DNA of 64,000 nt, from assembly GCF_000504285.1 (NCBI RefSeq), contig NZ_KI632511.1, positions 6,368,154 to 6,432,153 of the forward strand. The letters run 5' to 3'. Source of the stretch: Actinospica robiniae DSM 44927 (GTDB lineage: Bacteria > Actinomycetota > Actinomycetes > Streptomycetales > Catenulisporaceae). The notes beneath the pieces are model-generated. The model saw nothing but the letters and a program-made list of their open reading frames with translations. It was not told the DNA's origin and searched no databases. Below, one piece after another: positions 56,754 through 64,000 of this stretch (its first letter is position 1; the number at the start of each line of letters is the position of its first letter). A program made the translations under genes and the position numbers.

Positions 56754-57685
56754 GGCCCGTCCGGTGCGTCCGGCCGGCCTTGCCCGGCCCGGGCCGCCTG
56801 GCGCAGGCCGTCCCAGGTCAGCACGACCAGCGCGAGCCACACGATGCCGAAGCCGACCCACTCGCTGCCCGCCGCCTTCTCGTGCACCACGAACACGCCG
56901 CAGGCCAGCTGCAGGATCGGCGCGAGGAACTGCAGCAGGCCCACGGTGGAGAGCGGAAGCCGGTTCGTGGCCCCGGCGAACAGCAGCAGCGGCACCAGCG
57001 TGACCACGCCGGCGAAGGTCAGCAGCGCCGTGATGTACCAGGCGACGTGGCCGTACGCGGCGGTGCCGTCGACCTGAAGGAAGGTCATATAGCCGAGTGC
57101 GGGCAGGAATTGGAACGCGGACTCGACCGCCATCGACTCCTGCGCGGGCACCTTGGCGAGCTTCTTGCACAGGCCGTAGCAGCCGAAGGACGCGGCGAGC
57201 ACGAGCGCGATCCAGGGCAGCTGGCCGTAGGCGACACCGAGTTCGACCACGGCCGCGGCGCCGATCCCGACTGCCAGCCACTGGACCGGGCGCAGCGTCT
57301 CGTGCAGGATCAGCACGCCGAAGACGATCGTGACCAGCGGGTTGAGGAAGTAGCCGAGCGAGGTCTCGAGCACCCGCCCGGCGTTGACCGCCCAGATGTA
57401 GGTGCCCCAGTTCACGCTCACCAGGGCCGCGGCGGCGCCGAGCAGCGCGATCTTGCGCGGGGTGCGGCGCAGTTCGGCGAACCAGGACCAGTGCTTGCGG
57501 GCGGCGAGCAGGACGGCCACCGCGACCAGGGACCAGATCATCCGGCTGGCCAGGATCTCCAGCGCCCCGGCGGGCTTGAGCAGCGGCCAGTACAAGGGGA
57601 ACAGGCCCCACAGGGCGTAGGCCGCTATCCCGTATATGAGGCCGCGTCGCTGCTCGGTCGCGGCCGCCTGCGCTGTCATAGGCAT
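56654..57685 (-). CDS. rarD: EamA-family transporter RarD
   Basis: The 343-aa protein has about ten helices in two EamA repeats. It begins GLIYGIAAYALWGLFPLYWPLL, and RLPLSTVGLLQFLAPILQL and FGIVWLALVVL are near the end, as in RarD (chloramphenicol-sensitive protein) family members. Its substrate is unknown. The C-terminal tail of about 50 residues (Pro/Arg/Ala-rich) is encoded in the part overlapping the opposite gene. Starts at M1 (57685) or M3 are both possible. Confidence 0.88.
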   Translation of the reverse strand: MPMTAQAAATEQRRGLIYGIAAYALWGLFPLYWPLLKPAGALEILASRMIWSLVAVAVLLAARKHWSWFAELRRTPRKIALLGAAAALVSVNWGTYIWAVNAGRVLETSLGYFLNPLVTIVFGVLILHETLRPVQWLAVGIGAAAVVELGVAYGQLPWIALVLAASFGCYGLCKKLAKVPAQESMAVESAFQFLPALGYMTFLQVDGTAAYGHVAWYITALLTFAGVVTLVPLLLFAGATNRLPLSTVGLLQFLAPILQLACGVFVVHEKAAGSEWVGFGIVWLALVVLTWDGLRQAARAGQGRPDAPDGPQPRIPRPDQPEGTASSITSSNTAAPAAPAAGS

Positions 57686-57702
57686 GAGTGTAGTTAGATT
57701 AT

Positions 57703-57783
57703 TACCGTACTGGTACCACGGTTGTAGCGGCGCCGGCGCCGCCTGGTACCGCGTTTACCCGTGCGCTCCGATCCGGTGGTACC
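57703..57783. promoter_or_regulatory. GGTACC motifs at 33-base intervals upstream of rarD and the 57864 gene
   Basis: GGTACC begins at 57712, 57745 and 57778, exactly 33 bases apart. The first lies in TACC-GTACT-GGTA (57703-57715) and in ACCGT...ACGGT. The region is between divergent genes and just outside the likely rarD promoter (TACACT on the minus strand near 57690). It may be an operator array. Confidence 0.4.
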
Positions 57784-57863
57784 GCCTCGAAGACGAGAGT
57801 GTTCCTTGTCAGCACGACAAGCCACCGGCCGCACGAGGCGGCCACGAGTTCCGGAGCGTTGAG

Positions 57864-58388
57864 ATGTCGTCTTCCGTGTCCCAGGCCCTGCTGGTCAACG
57901 TGCTCGTGCTGGGCTCGGTGCTCGCCACCGACCTGGGTCCGGCCCGCAAGATCGGCAAGGCCCGCATCCTGCGACCGCTGATCGTGGCCGCCGTGATCGT
58001 CCCGCTGTTCATCAAGAGCCCGGCCGCCTCCGGCACCGGCCTGGTCCTCGAACTCGCCGGCATCCTGCTCGGCACGGTCTGCGGCCTGGCCGCCGCCGCG
58101 CTGATGCGGGTGCGCCGGGTGCCGGAGACGGGCAAGCCGGTCTCCCGGGCCGGGTGGGGCTACGCGGCGCTGTGGACGGCCGTGATCGGCGCGCGGATGG
58201 CCTTCTCCTACGGCAGCGTGAACTGGTTCCCGGGCCAGCTGGTGCGCTTCGGCATAGCCCACCAGCTCACCGTCGCGGCCCTGACCGACGCGCTGGTGTT
58301 CATGGCGATCGCGATGCTGGTGGCGCGCACCCTCGGCCTGGCCGCCCGCGCGGCCCGCACCCCGAGCCTGGTCCCGGCCGCCGCCTGA
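57864..58388 (+). CDS. Membrane protein with DUF1453-like features
   Basis: The 174-aa protein has about five helices (VSQALLVNVLVLGSVLA, ILRPLIVAAVIVPLF, GLVLELAGILLGTVCGLAAAALM, then a helix near 100 and ALTDALVFMAIAMLVAR). RVRRVPETGKPVSRAGW links helices 3 and 4. The layout resembles CcdC/DUF1453-type proteins, but this is not certain. ATG 57864 is the likely start because the transmembrane pattern begins there. A strong hairpin follows. Confidence 0.65.
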   Translation: MSSSVSQALLVNVLVLGSVLATDLGPARKIGKARILRPLIVAAVIVPLFIKSPAASGTGLVLELAGILLGTVCGLAAAALMRVRRVPETGKPVSRAGWGYAALWTAVIGARMAFSYGSVNWFPGQLVRFGIAHQLTVAALTDALVFMAIAMLVARTLGLAARAARTPSLVPAAA

Positions 58389-58405
58389 CCCGGCGTCACC
58401 ACCCG

Positions 58406-58445
58406 AACGTGTGTACCCCCGTCGGATGACGGGGGTACACACGTT
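58406..58445 (+). terminator. Long perfect hairpin after the 57864 gene
   Basis: AACGTGTGTACCCCCGTC (58406-58423) pairs perfectly with its complement at 58428-58445 around GGAT. The stem is 18 base pairs and ends in TTT. It is a strong terminator for the plus-strand gene; it also could act on transcripts from the other strand. Confidence 0.85.
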
Positions 58446-58475
58446 TGCGCTCTGATGGCCTAGAGTGTCCGGATT

Positions 58476-58799
58476 GTGAGACATATCAGCGTATTCAGTT
58501 CCGCCGCCGTCGGCGCCCTCGTCGCGGTGGCCGGGGTCTACGCCGGGCCGCGGGTGCCGCGGCGCACGAACCTGGACTGGGCGCTGGCCGCGGCGGCCAC
58601 CTCCGCCGCGGCCGCGGGGGTCTGGGGCTTCCGGCATCAGCAGCTGCTCGCCACGATACTGCCGTTCCTGCTGGTCAGTTATGCCGCGGGGGAGTGGCGC
58701 CGGCGCGCCGCGACGGCCCCGGCCGAGCCGACGGGGCGCGTTGCGGCTCAGCCCTCTTCCTCCTCGTCGCCGTTGCCCTCGCGGGGCAGCAGGCGGTAG
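58476..58799 (+). CDS. Small membrane protein, 107 aa
   Basis: It has two hydrophobic segments (about 6-24 and 55-72, LLATILPFLLVSYAAGEW) and a basic, Ser/Pro-rich tail. TAGAGT (58461-58466) is 9 bases before the GTG at 58476, giving a leaderless start. No family is recognised. Its last 52 bases overlap the end of the opposite permease gene. It could be real, but it is less certain than the others. Confidence 0.5.
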   Translation: MRHISVFSSAAVGALVAVAGVYAGPRVPRRTNLDWALAAAATSAAAAGVWGFRHQQLLATILPFLLVSYAAGEWRRRAATAPAEPTGRVAAQPSSSSSPLPSRGSRR

Positions 58800-61201
58800 G
58801 ACGGGTTCGTCATGGCCAGGTAGCCCTCGGTCTCGCCGACCATGCCCTCGACCCTTATCTTCGCGCCCGGCTCGATGCCCGGGATGGAGCGGCGGCCGAG
58901 GAAGACCAGGGTGATGCCGCCGGTCTCGTCGTAGAGCTCGGCCTCGAGCGCGGGGGAGCCGGAGACCGGGCCGACGTAGACCGAGCGGATCCGGCCCTCG
59001 AGCGTGGCCCGGTTGCGCCAGCGCACCTCGCGCACGGCGATCGGGTCGTGCGGGTTCGCCGGAGCCTGAGCCTCCTCGTCCGGGGTCGGGCACTCGGTGT
59101 TGAGCAGCATCTTCTTGGTGCGCCGGGCCGGACGCGGCGGACGGGGGCCGTGGTGCTCCGGCCCGTTGCCGGTCGGGGTCTCGCCGGTGTCCATCTCCTC
59201 GATCGCCTCGACCACGTCGAAGGGTACGATCATGGCCGCGACGTGCGGCAGCCGGGAGACCGCCGAGGCGATCTTGTCCGCGGTGCGGTCGTGCAGCAGT
59301 CGGCTGGTCGGGGCGAACGCGCGCCGCGGCAGCATGATGGTCACCTCGCTGCTCGACTCGTCGGCCGTGCGCGCCGCGAGTTCGGCCGCGGCCCGGCGCA
59401 GCCGGCGGTCCGGCACCTCGATCACCTCGAGCGGGACGTCGGCGGCGACCGAGGCGTCCCAGCGCTTGCGAAGATGCTCGGCGTGCTTGGAGTCGATCAT
59501 CAGGTGCACCGCGCGCAGCTCCACCGGGCGCAGCGACCGGGCGTAGCGCAGGGCCTTGACCACGGCCAGGTCCACCGAGTCCACCAGGACCAGCACGGTG
59601 TTGCGGGTCAGTGTCGGCACGCTGGCGCTCGCCGGGGCGCCGGCCAGCGCGGCCGCCTCCCGGCGGTATCGCTCGTTCAGCTTGATCAGCGCGAACACGC
59701 CGATCGGGAAGACCACAACGACCAGCCAGGCGCCCTCGGTGAACTTGAACACAGCGAAGATCAGCACGACCGCGGCGCTGAGCACGCAGGCCGTGCCGTT
59801 GATCACCAGCTTGATCGTGCGGTTCTTCTCGTTGCGGCGGGAGTGGTAGCGGAACAGGCCGGCCGCGGCCATGGTGAAACCGGTGAACACGCCGATCGCG
59901 TAGAGCGAGACGAGCCGGGTCAGGTTGCCGTCGGTGCCGATCAGCAGCAGCAGCGACAGGCCCGCGAGCACGATGATGCCGTTGGAGAAGGAGAGCCGGT
60001 GGCCGCGGTGCAGGAACTGGCGCGGCAGGAAGGAGTCCTCGGCCACGAACGAGGCGAGGAAGGGGAAGCCGTTGAACGAGGTGTTGCCGCCGGCGTAGAG
60101 GATCAGCGCCGTGGCCAGCTGCACGATCGTGAGCATCACGTTGCCGAACGCGCCGTGTCCCCAGATCAGGCTGGCGAGCTGGCCGATCACGGACGGGCTG
60201 CCGCTGGAGTAGGGGGTCGCCTGCGTCTTCCAGGCCAGGATCGAGATCGCGAGCACCAGGGTGCCCAGCATCAGCGACATCCAGAACATGGACTTGCGCG
60301 CGTTGCGGCCGTTGGGCTTGCGGAAGACGGACACGCCGTTGGAGATGGCCTCGAGCCCGGTCAGCGAGGAGCCGCCGTTGGCGAAGGCGCGCAGCAGTCC
60401 GGAGATCGCGGCGAAGGTCAGGATGGCCTGGGTGCCGGCGCCCGTGTCGAGGTGCAGGCCGAGCGCGCCGCCGTAGCGCGGGTCGGTGAAGTTGTTCGCC
60501 TGCGGCAGGTCGCCGACCACCAGGCGGACGAGGCCGGCGATGACGGTCAGGCCGATCATCGCCACGTAGAAGTACATCGGGAAGGCGAAGGCGCGGCCGG
60601 CTTCACGGATGCCCCGCAGGTTGCCGTAGCACAGCAGGCAGATCATGAAGATGGAGATCCACAGGCTCCACCCGGTGATGTCGATGTTGAACGTCAGCGA
60701 CAGATAGGAGGAGACGGCGATGGTGCCGGCCGAGATCTGCACGGCGACGGTCACGACGTAGTCGATCAGCAGCGCGACGGCGGCGACCTGGGCCACCTTC
60801 ACGCCGAACTGCTCGCGCGCGACCACGTAGGAGCCGCCGGCGCGGGTGTACACGGACACGACGTCGCGGTAACAGAGCGTCAGGACGAACAGCAGGACCA
60901 GGATGACGCCGGTGATCGGCATCACCAGCACGAATCCGGTCAGGCCGAACACCGGGATCAGCTGGGTGAGCATCTGCTCCGTGCCGTACGCGGAGGAGGA
61001 GATGCAGTCCGGCGCGAGCACGCCGAGGGCGATCGGGCGGGAGAGCTTCTCGCCGTAGAGCTGGTCGTTGACCAGCGGCTTGCCCAGCGCCTTGCGCTTG
61101 ATCCGGTAGCCGAGGCTCTCCGGGATGTTCACCGCCGTGGCGGACAACGCGGGCGGCTGCGCCGTCTCGGTGCCGGCCGTCCTCGTGGTCGAGGTGGTCA
61201 T
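58748..61201 (-). CDS. APC-superfamily permease fused to an OB-fold domain
   Basis: The 817-aa protein has an amino acid-polyamine-cation permease core (about 45-500; AYGTEQMLTQLIPVFGL, AGGSYVVAREQFG, NGGSSLTGLEAISNGV, ILYAGGNTSFNGFPFLASFVAEDSFLPRQF in parts) of the kind linked to potassium or amino acid uptake. A USP-like cytosolic part follows (about 515-660: NTVLVLVDSVDLAVVKALRYARSLRP in parts). Then comes an OB-fold domain (about 715-805: LEGRIRSVYV, LVFLGRRSIPGIEPGAKIRVEG). In Streptomyces the OB-fold protein is a separate gene near TrkA. ATG 61201 is the start. Confidence 0.82.
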   Translation of the reverse strand: MTTSTTRTAGTETAQPPALSATAVNIPESLGYRIKRKALGKPLVNDQLYGEKLSRPIALGVLAPDCISSSAYGTEQMLTQLIPVFGLTGFVLVMPITGVILVLLFVLTLCYRDVVSVYTRAGGSYVVAREQFGVKVAQVAAVALLIDYVVTVAVQISAGTIAVSSYLSLTFNIDITGWSLWISIFMICLLCYGNLRGIREAGRAFAFPMYFYVAMIGLTVIAGLVRLVVGDLPQANNFTDPRYGGALGLHLDTGAGTQAILTFAAISGLLRAFANGGSSLTGLEAISNGVSVFRKPNGRNARKSMFWMSLMLGTLVLAISILAWKTQATPYSSGSPSVIGQLASLIWGHGAFGNVMLTIVQLATALILYAGGNTSFNGFPFLASFVAEDSFLPRQFLHRGHRLSFSNGIIVLAGLSLLLLIGTDGNLTRLVSLYAIGVFTGFTMAAAGLFRYHSRRNEKNRTIKLVINGTACVLSAAVVLIFAVFKFTEGAWLVVVVFPIGVFALIKLNERYRREAAALAGAPASASVPTLTRNTVLVLVDSVDLAVVKALRYARSLRPVELRAVHLMIDSKHAEHLRKRWDASVAADVPLEVIEVPDRRLRRAAAELAARTADESSSEVTIMLPRRAFAPTSRLLHDRTADKIASAVSRLPHVAAMIVPFDVVEAIEEMDTGETPTGNGPEHHGPRPPRPARRTKKMLLNTECPTPDEEAQAPANPHDPIAVREVRWRNRATLEGRIRSVYVGPVSGSPALEAELYDETGGITLVFLGRRSIPGIEPGAKIRVEGMVGETEGYLAMTNPSYRLLPREGNGDEEEEG

Positions 61202-61559
61202 GTGTCCCGTAGCCTCTGCTCGCTTGGTCCTGCCCTCGGGCCCTTAGCCCGCTGTGGTATCGGTGCACAAGAGGCTTTTGCCGCCTTCTGACGCCTTTGG
61301 CGACTTTCTCATGCCCATACCAATGATCGTTCCTACCACCCCGCCGGTCCGTTCATCCACTTGTCGGGCCAAGTGCGGAGTGAGAACTCTGCAAGAAGAA
61401 TTGAGTTAGGCCGAATGAGTTACCGAACTGTGGCCTGGGCGGCGCGGCGGCCACGTGTGCGGGCCCGGTGACGCCGAGAGCCCCACCCGCCTGACCTGGT
61501 GTGAGGTCGGGCGTGGTGGGGCTCCGCAAGCCGAGCAGAATGACGGCGCCGCCGGACTG
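61202..61559. other. Geneless region between korB and the permease gene
   Basis: No ORF with protein features was found. On the permease mRNA, CGGGC-TAAG-GCCCG-like pairing and GGC-AAAA-GCC stems occur in the 5'UTR. No riboswitch consensus was recognised. GGGA lies just before the permease ATG as a weak ribosome binding site. A long hairpin at 61479-61523 closes the korB end. Confidence 0.6.
61479..61523 (-). terminator. Long hairpin downstream of korB
   Basis: AGCCCCACC-CGCC-TGACCT (61479-61497) pairs with AGGTCG-GGCG-T-GGTGGGGCT (61504-61523), with one bulge and one G-U pair. The stem has about 19 pairs around a short loop. It ends korAB transcription; no U-run is present. Confidence 0.7.
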
Positions 61560-62582
61560 TTACTCGCCGACGGTCCAGGTGTCCGCGCCGGCCAGCAACG
61601 CGGCGAGGTCGGGCGTGTTCGATCCGTGGCCGGCGTCCGCCAGCTGCTGCTCCATCAGATCGTCGTACGTGGGCCGGATCACACTCCGGAAGACGCCGAT
61701 CGGGGTGGGCGAGAGGCTGGCCGGGTCCTGCAGCCGGGCGACGGCGAACGCGTAGGTCGGGTCGTCATCGGTCGGATCGTGCAGCACCGCCGGACGCTCG
61801 TCCGACTCCTCGACGGCGGTCAGCGCGCCGCGCTCGCCGTCCCAGACCACCTTGCGGTCGCCGTAGACCAGCGGGGCGCCGGCCTCGAGCCGCAGCAGGT
61901 GCTGGTCCCGCTCGCCCGGCGCCTTGAGGTGCTCGAACGCGTTGTCGTTGAAGATGTTGCAGTTCTGGTAGATCTCCACCAGCGCCGTGCCCTTGTGCTG
62001 CGCGGCCGCGGTCAGCACCCCGGTCAGGTGCTTGCGGTCCGAGTCGATGGTCCGGGCGACGAAGGTGGCCTCCGCGCCGAGCGCCAGCGAGATCGGGTTG
62101 AACGGGGCGTCCAGCGAGCCGTACGGAGTCGACTTGGTGACCTTGCCGGGCTCGGAGGTGGGCGAGTACTGGCCCTTGGTCAGCCCGTAGATCCGGTTGT
62201 TGAACAGCAGGATCTTCAGGTTCACGTTGCGCCGCAGGGCGTGGATCAGGTGGTTGCCGCCGATGGACAGGGCGTCGCCGTCGCCGGTGACCACCCACAC
62301 CGACAGGTCGGTGCGGCTCGCGGCCAGGCCGGTGGCGATCGCCGGGGCGCGGCCGTGGATCGAGTGCATGCCGTAGGTGCTCAGGTAGTACGGGAAGCGC
62401 GAGGAGCAGCCGATGCCGGAGACGAACACGATCTTCTCGCGCTCCAGGCCGAGGCTCGGCAGGAAGCTCTGCACCGCCGCCAGCACCGCGTAGTCCCCGC
62501 AGCCGGGGCACCAGCGCACCTCCTGGTCGGACTTGAAGTCCCGGGCGACCGGCGCGCCGTTCTTGACGGTCACATCAAGCAT
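61560..62582 (-). CDS. korB: 2-oxoglutarate:ferredoxin oxidoreductase beta subunit
   Basis: The 340-aa thiamine diphosphate subunit has the Cys motif RWCPGCGDYAV, GIGCSSRFPYYLSTYGMHSIHGR in parts, and the TPP motif VVTGDGDALSIGGNHLIHALRRNVN. It decarboxylates 2-oxoacids and reduces ferredoxin with KorA. Its start overlaps the korA end by 8 bases. Specificity for 2-oxoglutarate is the usual actinobacterial case; pyruvate is an alternative. Confidence 0.92.
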   Translation of the reverse strand: MLDVTVKNGAPVARDFKSDQEVRWCPGCGDYAVLAAVQSFLPSLGLEREKIVFVSGIGCSSRFPYYLSTYGMHSIHGRAPAIATGLAASRTDLSVWVVTGDGDALSIGGNHLIHALRRNVNLKILLFNNRIYGLTKGQYSPTSEPGKVTKSTPYGSLDAPFNPISLALGAEATFVARTIDSDRKHLTGVLTAAAQHKGTALVEIYQNCNIFNDNAFEHLKAPGERDQHLLRLEAGAPLVYGDRKVVWDGERGALTAVEESDERPAVLHDPTDDDPTYAFAVARLQDPASLSPTPIGVFRSVIRPTYDDLMEQQLADAGHGSNTPDLAALLAGADTWTVGE

Positions 62583-64000
62583 GGAAGTTCTTCGCCCCTT
62601 CGACGGAACGGCTCGCGACCTCGAGCAGGATCCGCCCGATCTCCTCGGCCAGCTCGGTGGAGGTGAACGGAAGCCCGCGCACCTTGTTGTAGCCGGTCGC
62701 GTCCACCAGGAACTGCGCCCGCACCAGCAGTGCGAGCTGACCCAGGTTCATCTCCGGGATCAGCACCCGGTCGTACCGGGCGAGCAGCTCGCCCAGGTTC
62801 GGCGGGAACGGGTTGAGGTGGCGCAGGTGCGCGTGCGCGACCTGGCCGCCCTGCTCGCGCACCAGCCGGCAGGCGGCCTGGGCCGGGCCATAGGTCGAGC
62901 CCCAGCCGAGCACCAGCAGCCGTGCCTCGCCGGAGGGGTCGTCCGCCTCCAGCGGCGCGATGGTCTTGGCGATCCCGGCCACCTTGGCCGCGCGGGTGCG
63001 CACCATGTGGTCGTGGTTGGCCGGGTCGTAGGAGATCTCGCCGGTGACGTCCGCCTTCTCCAGGCCGCCGATCCGGTGCTCGAGCCCCGCGGTGCCGGGC
63101 AGCGCCCAGGCCCGGGCGAGCGTCTCCGGGTCGCGCTGGTAGGGCATGAACGGCGCGCCCTGGTACTCCTCCGGCCGGGCGAAGCGCACGGTCAGGTCGG
63201 GCAGGTCCTCGACCCGCGGGATGCGCCAGGGCTCGGAGCCGTTGGCCAGGTAGCCGTCGGAGAGCAGGAACACCGGGGTGCGGTAGGTCAGCGCGATCCG
63301 GGCGGCCTCGAGCGCGGCGTCGAAGCAGTCGGCCGGCGAGCGCGGGGCCACGATCGGGACCGGCGACTCGCCGTTGCGCCCGAACATCGCCTGCAGCAGG
63401 TCGGCCTGCTCGGTCTTGGTGGGCAGGCCGGTGGACGGCCCGCCGCGCTGGATGTCGCAGATGACCAGCGGCAGCTCGAGCGAGACGGCCAGGCCGATCG
63501 CCTCGGACTTCAGCGCCACGCCCGGGCCGGAGGTGGTGGTCACGCCCAGGGCGCCGCCGTACGAGGCGCCGAGCGCCGCGCCGATGGCCGCGATCTCGTC
63601 CTCGGCCTGGAAGGTGCGCACGCCGAAGGCCTTGTGCTTGGCCAGCTCGTGCAGGATGTCCGAGGCCGGGGTGATCGGGTAGGAGCCGAGGAACAGCGTC
63701 AGCCCGCTGCGCTGGGCGGCCGCGACCAGCCCGTAGGCCAGCGCCGGGTTGCCGGAGATGTTGCGGTAGCGCCCGGCCGGGTGCGAGGCCGGGGCCACCT
63801 CGTAGGAGACCTCGAACTCCTCGGTGGTCTCGCCGAAGTTCCAGCCGGCCTGGAAGGCGGCCCGGTTGGCCGCGATGATCTCCGGCCGCTTGGCGAACTT
63901 CTGCTCCAGGAAGCGCAGCGTCTGGTCCACCGGCCGGTGGTAGAGCCAGGAGAGCAGGCCGAGGGCGTACATGTTCTTGGCCCGCTCGGCCTCTTTGCGC
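62575..64000 (-). CDS. korA: 2-oxoglutarate:ferredoxin oxidoreductase alpha subunit, partial
   Basis: The reading frame stays open to the window edge (RKEAERAKNMYALG before the visible Met), so the N-terminal part is missing and about 474 residues are seen. The visible part has the end of the gamma-type domain, the alpha domain (NISGNPALAYGLVAAAQRSG, SYPITPASDILHELAKH, TTTSGPGVALKSEAIG) and the C-terminal domain (LLVLGWGSTYGPAQAACRLVRE). The usual actinobacterial fused KorA has over 600 residues. It overlaps korB by 8 bases. Confidence 0.93.
   Translation of the reverse strand, partial: RKEAERAKNMYALGLLSWLYHRPVDQTLRFLEQKFAKRPEIIAANRAAFQAGWNFGETTEEFEVSYEVAPASHPAGRYRNISGNPALAYGLVAAAQRSGLTLFLGSYPITPASDILHELAKHKAFGVRTFQAEDEIAAIGAALGASYGGALGVTTTSGPGVALKSEAIGLAVSLELPLVICDIQRGGPSTGLPTKTEQADLLQAMFGRNGESPVPIVAPRSPADCFDAALEAARIALTYRTPVFLLSDGYLANGSEPWRIPRVEDLPDLTVRFARPEEYQGAPFMPYQRDPETLARAWALPGTAGLEHRIGGLEKADVTGEISYDPANHDHMVRTRAAKVAGIAKTIAPLEADDPSGEARLLVLGWGSTYGPAQAACRLVREQGGQVAHAHLRHLNPFPPNLGELLARYDRVLIPEMNLGQLALLVRAQFLVDATGYNKVRGLPFTSTELAEEIGRILLEVASRSVEGAKNFHA

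Noticed and set aside
61202-61400. Possible c-di-AMP (ydaO-type) riboswitch before the permease gene
   Set aside because: Such switches precede related transporters, but I could not find the conserved core bases; only simple stems are visible.

Overview
The window is high-GC actinobacterial chromosome. GTG starts are frequent, GTGA/ATGA stop-start overlaps are common, and several genes look leaderless. It carries mtrB-lpqB, a SigE-family sigma factor, LytR-CpsA-Psr and L,D-transpeptidase wall enzymes, the futalosine route to menaquinone, and a 14-gene complex I operon. This content fits a Streptomyces-like or Catenulispora-like actinomycete. No prophage, IS transposase, CRISPR array or rRNA was seen.

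Layout. 1-5450: 3' end of mtrB, lpqB, comF, long-form hpf, and a NarL-type response regulator. 5558-9902: tRNA-Gln(TTG), glmU, prs, rplY and pth. 9915-11160: a minus-strand sigma factor and membrane protein pair. 11221-17597: hemL, a phosphoglycerate-mutase-family gene and the system II cytochrome c maturation genes (TlpA-like, ccdA, resB, ccsB). 17742-21322: an LCP ligase, a RibD-like protein with reversed domain order, and an L,D-transpeptidase. 21354-34826: menaquinone biosynthesis (mqnL, mqnP, mqnM, mqnE, mqnA, mqnC, a candidate aminodeoxyfutalosine deaminase, menG, menJ) with small, regulatory and accessory genes between. 35490-51449: nuoA-N, then a polyprenyl diphosphate synthase at 51613. 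52661-53826: an Rpn-type nuclease gene with a short downstream gene resembling its own C-terminus. 53993-58799: alkylation repair (Ada-AlkA and Ogt), RarD and small membrane proteins. 58748-64000: an APC permease fused to an OB-fold domain, then korB and korA (cut by the window end).

Functionally the middle of the window is a respiratory module. It makes the quinone ring, the prenyl tail and the saturated side chain, and it encodes the enzyme that reduces the quinone. The 580-base region before nuoA holds two sites matching the Rex (NADH/NAD+ sensor) operator plus other palindromes.

The most unusual features are: (a) two 82-bp near-identical elements placed exactly between nuoB/nuoC and nuoC/nuoD, each a complete 26-codon ORF that keeps stop/start overlaps on both sides; (b) the Rpn nuclease with a separate gene copying its C-terminal region, under a palindromic promoter; (c) the permease-OB-fold fusion; (d) a 38-aa basic peptide gene whose start codon lies in a predicted 5'UTR helix, beside a 17-bp palindrome and a 53-bp tandem repeat.
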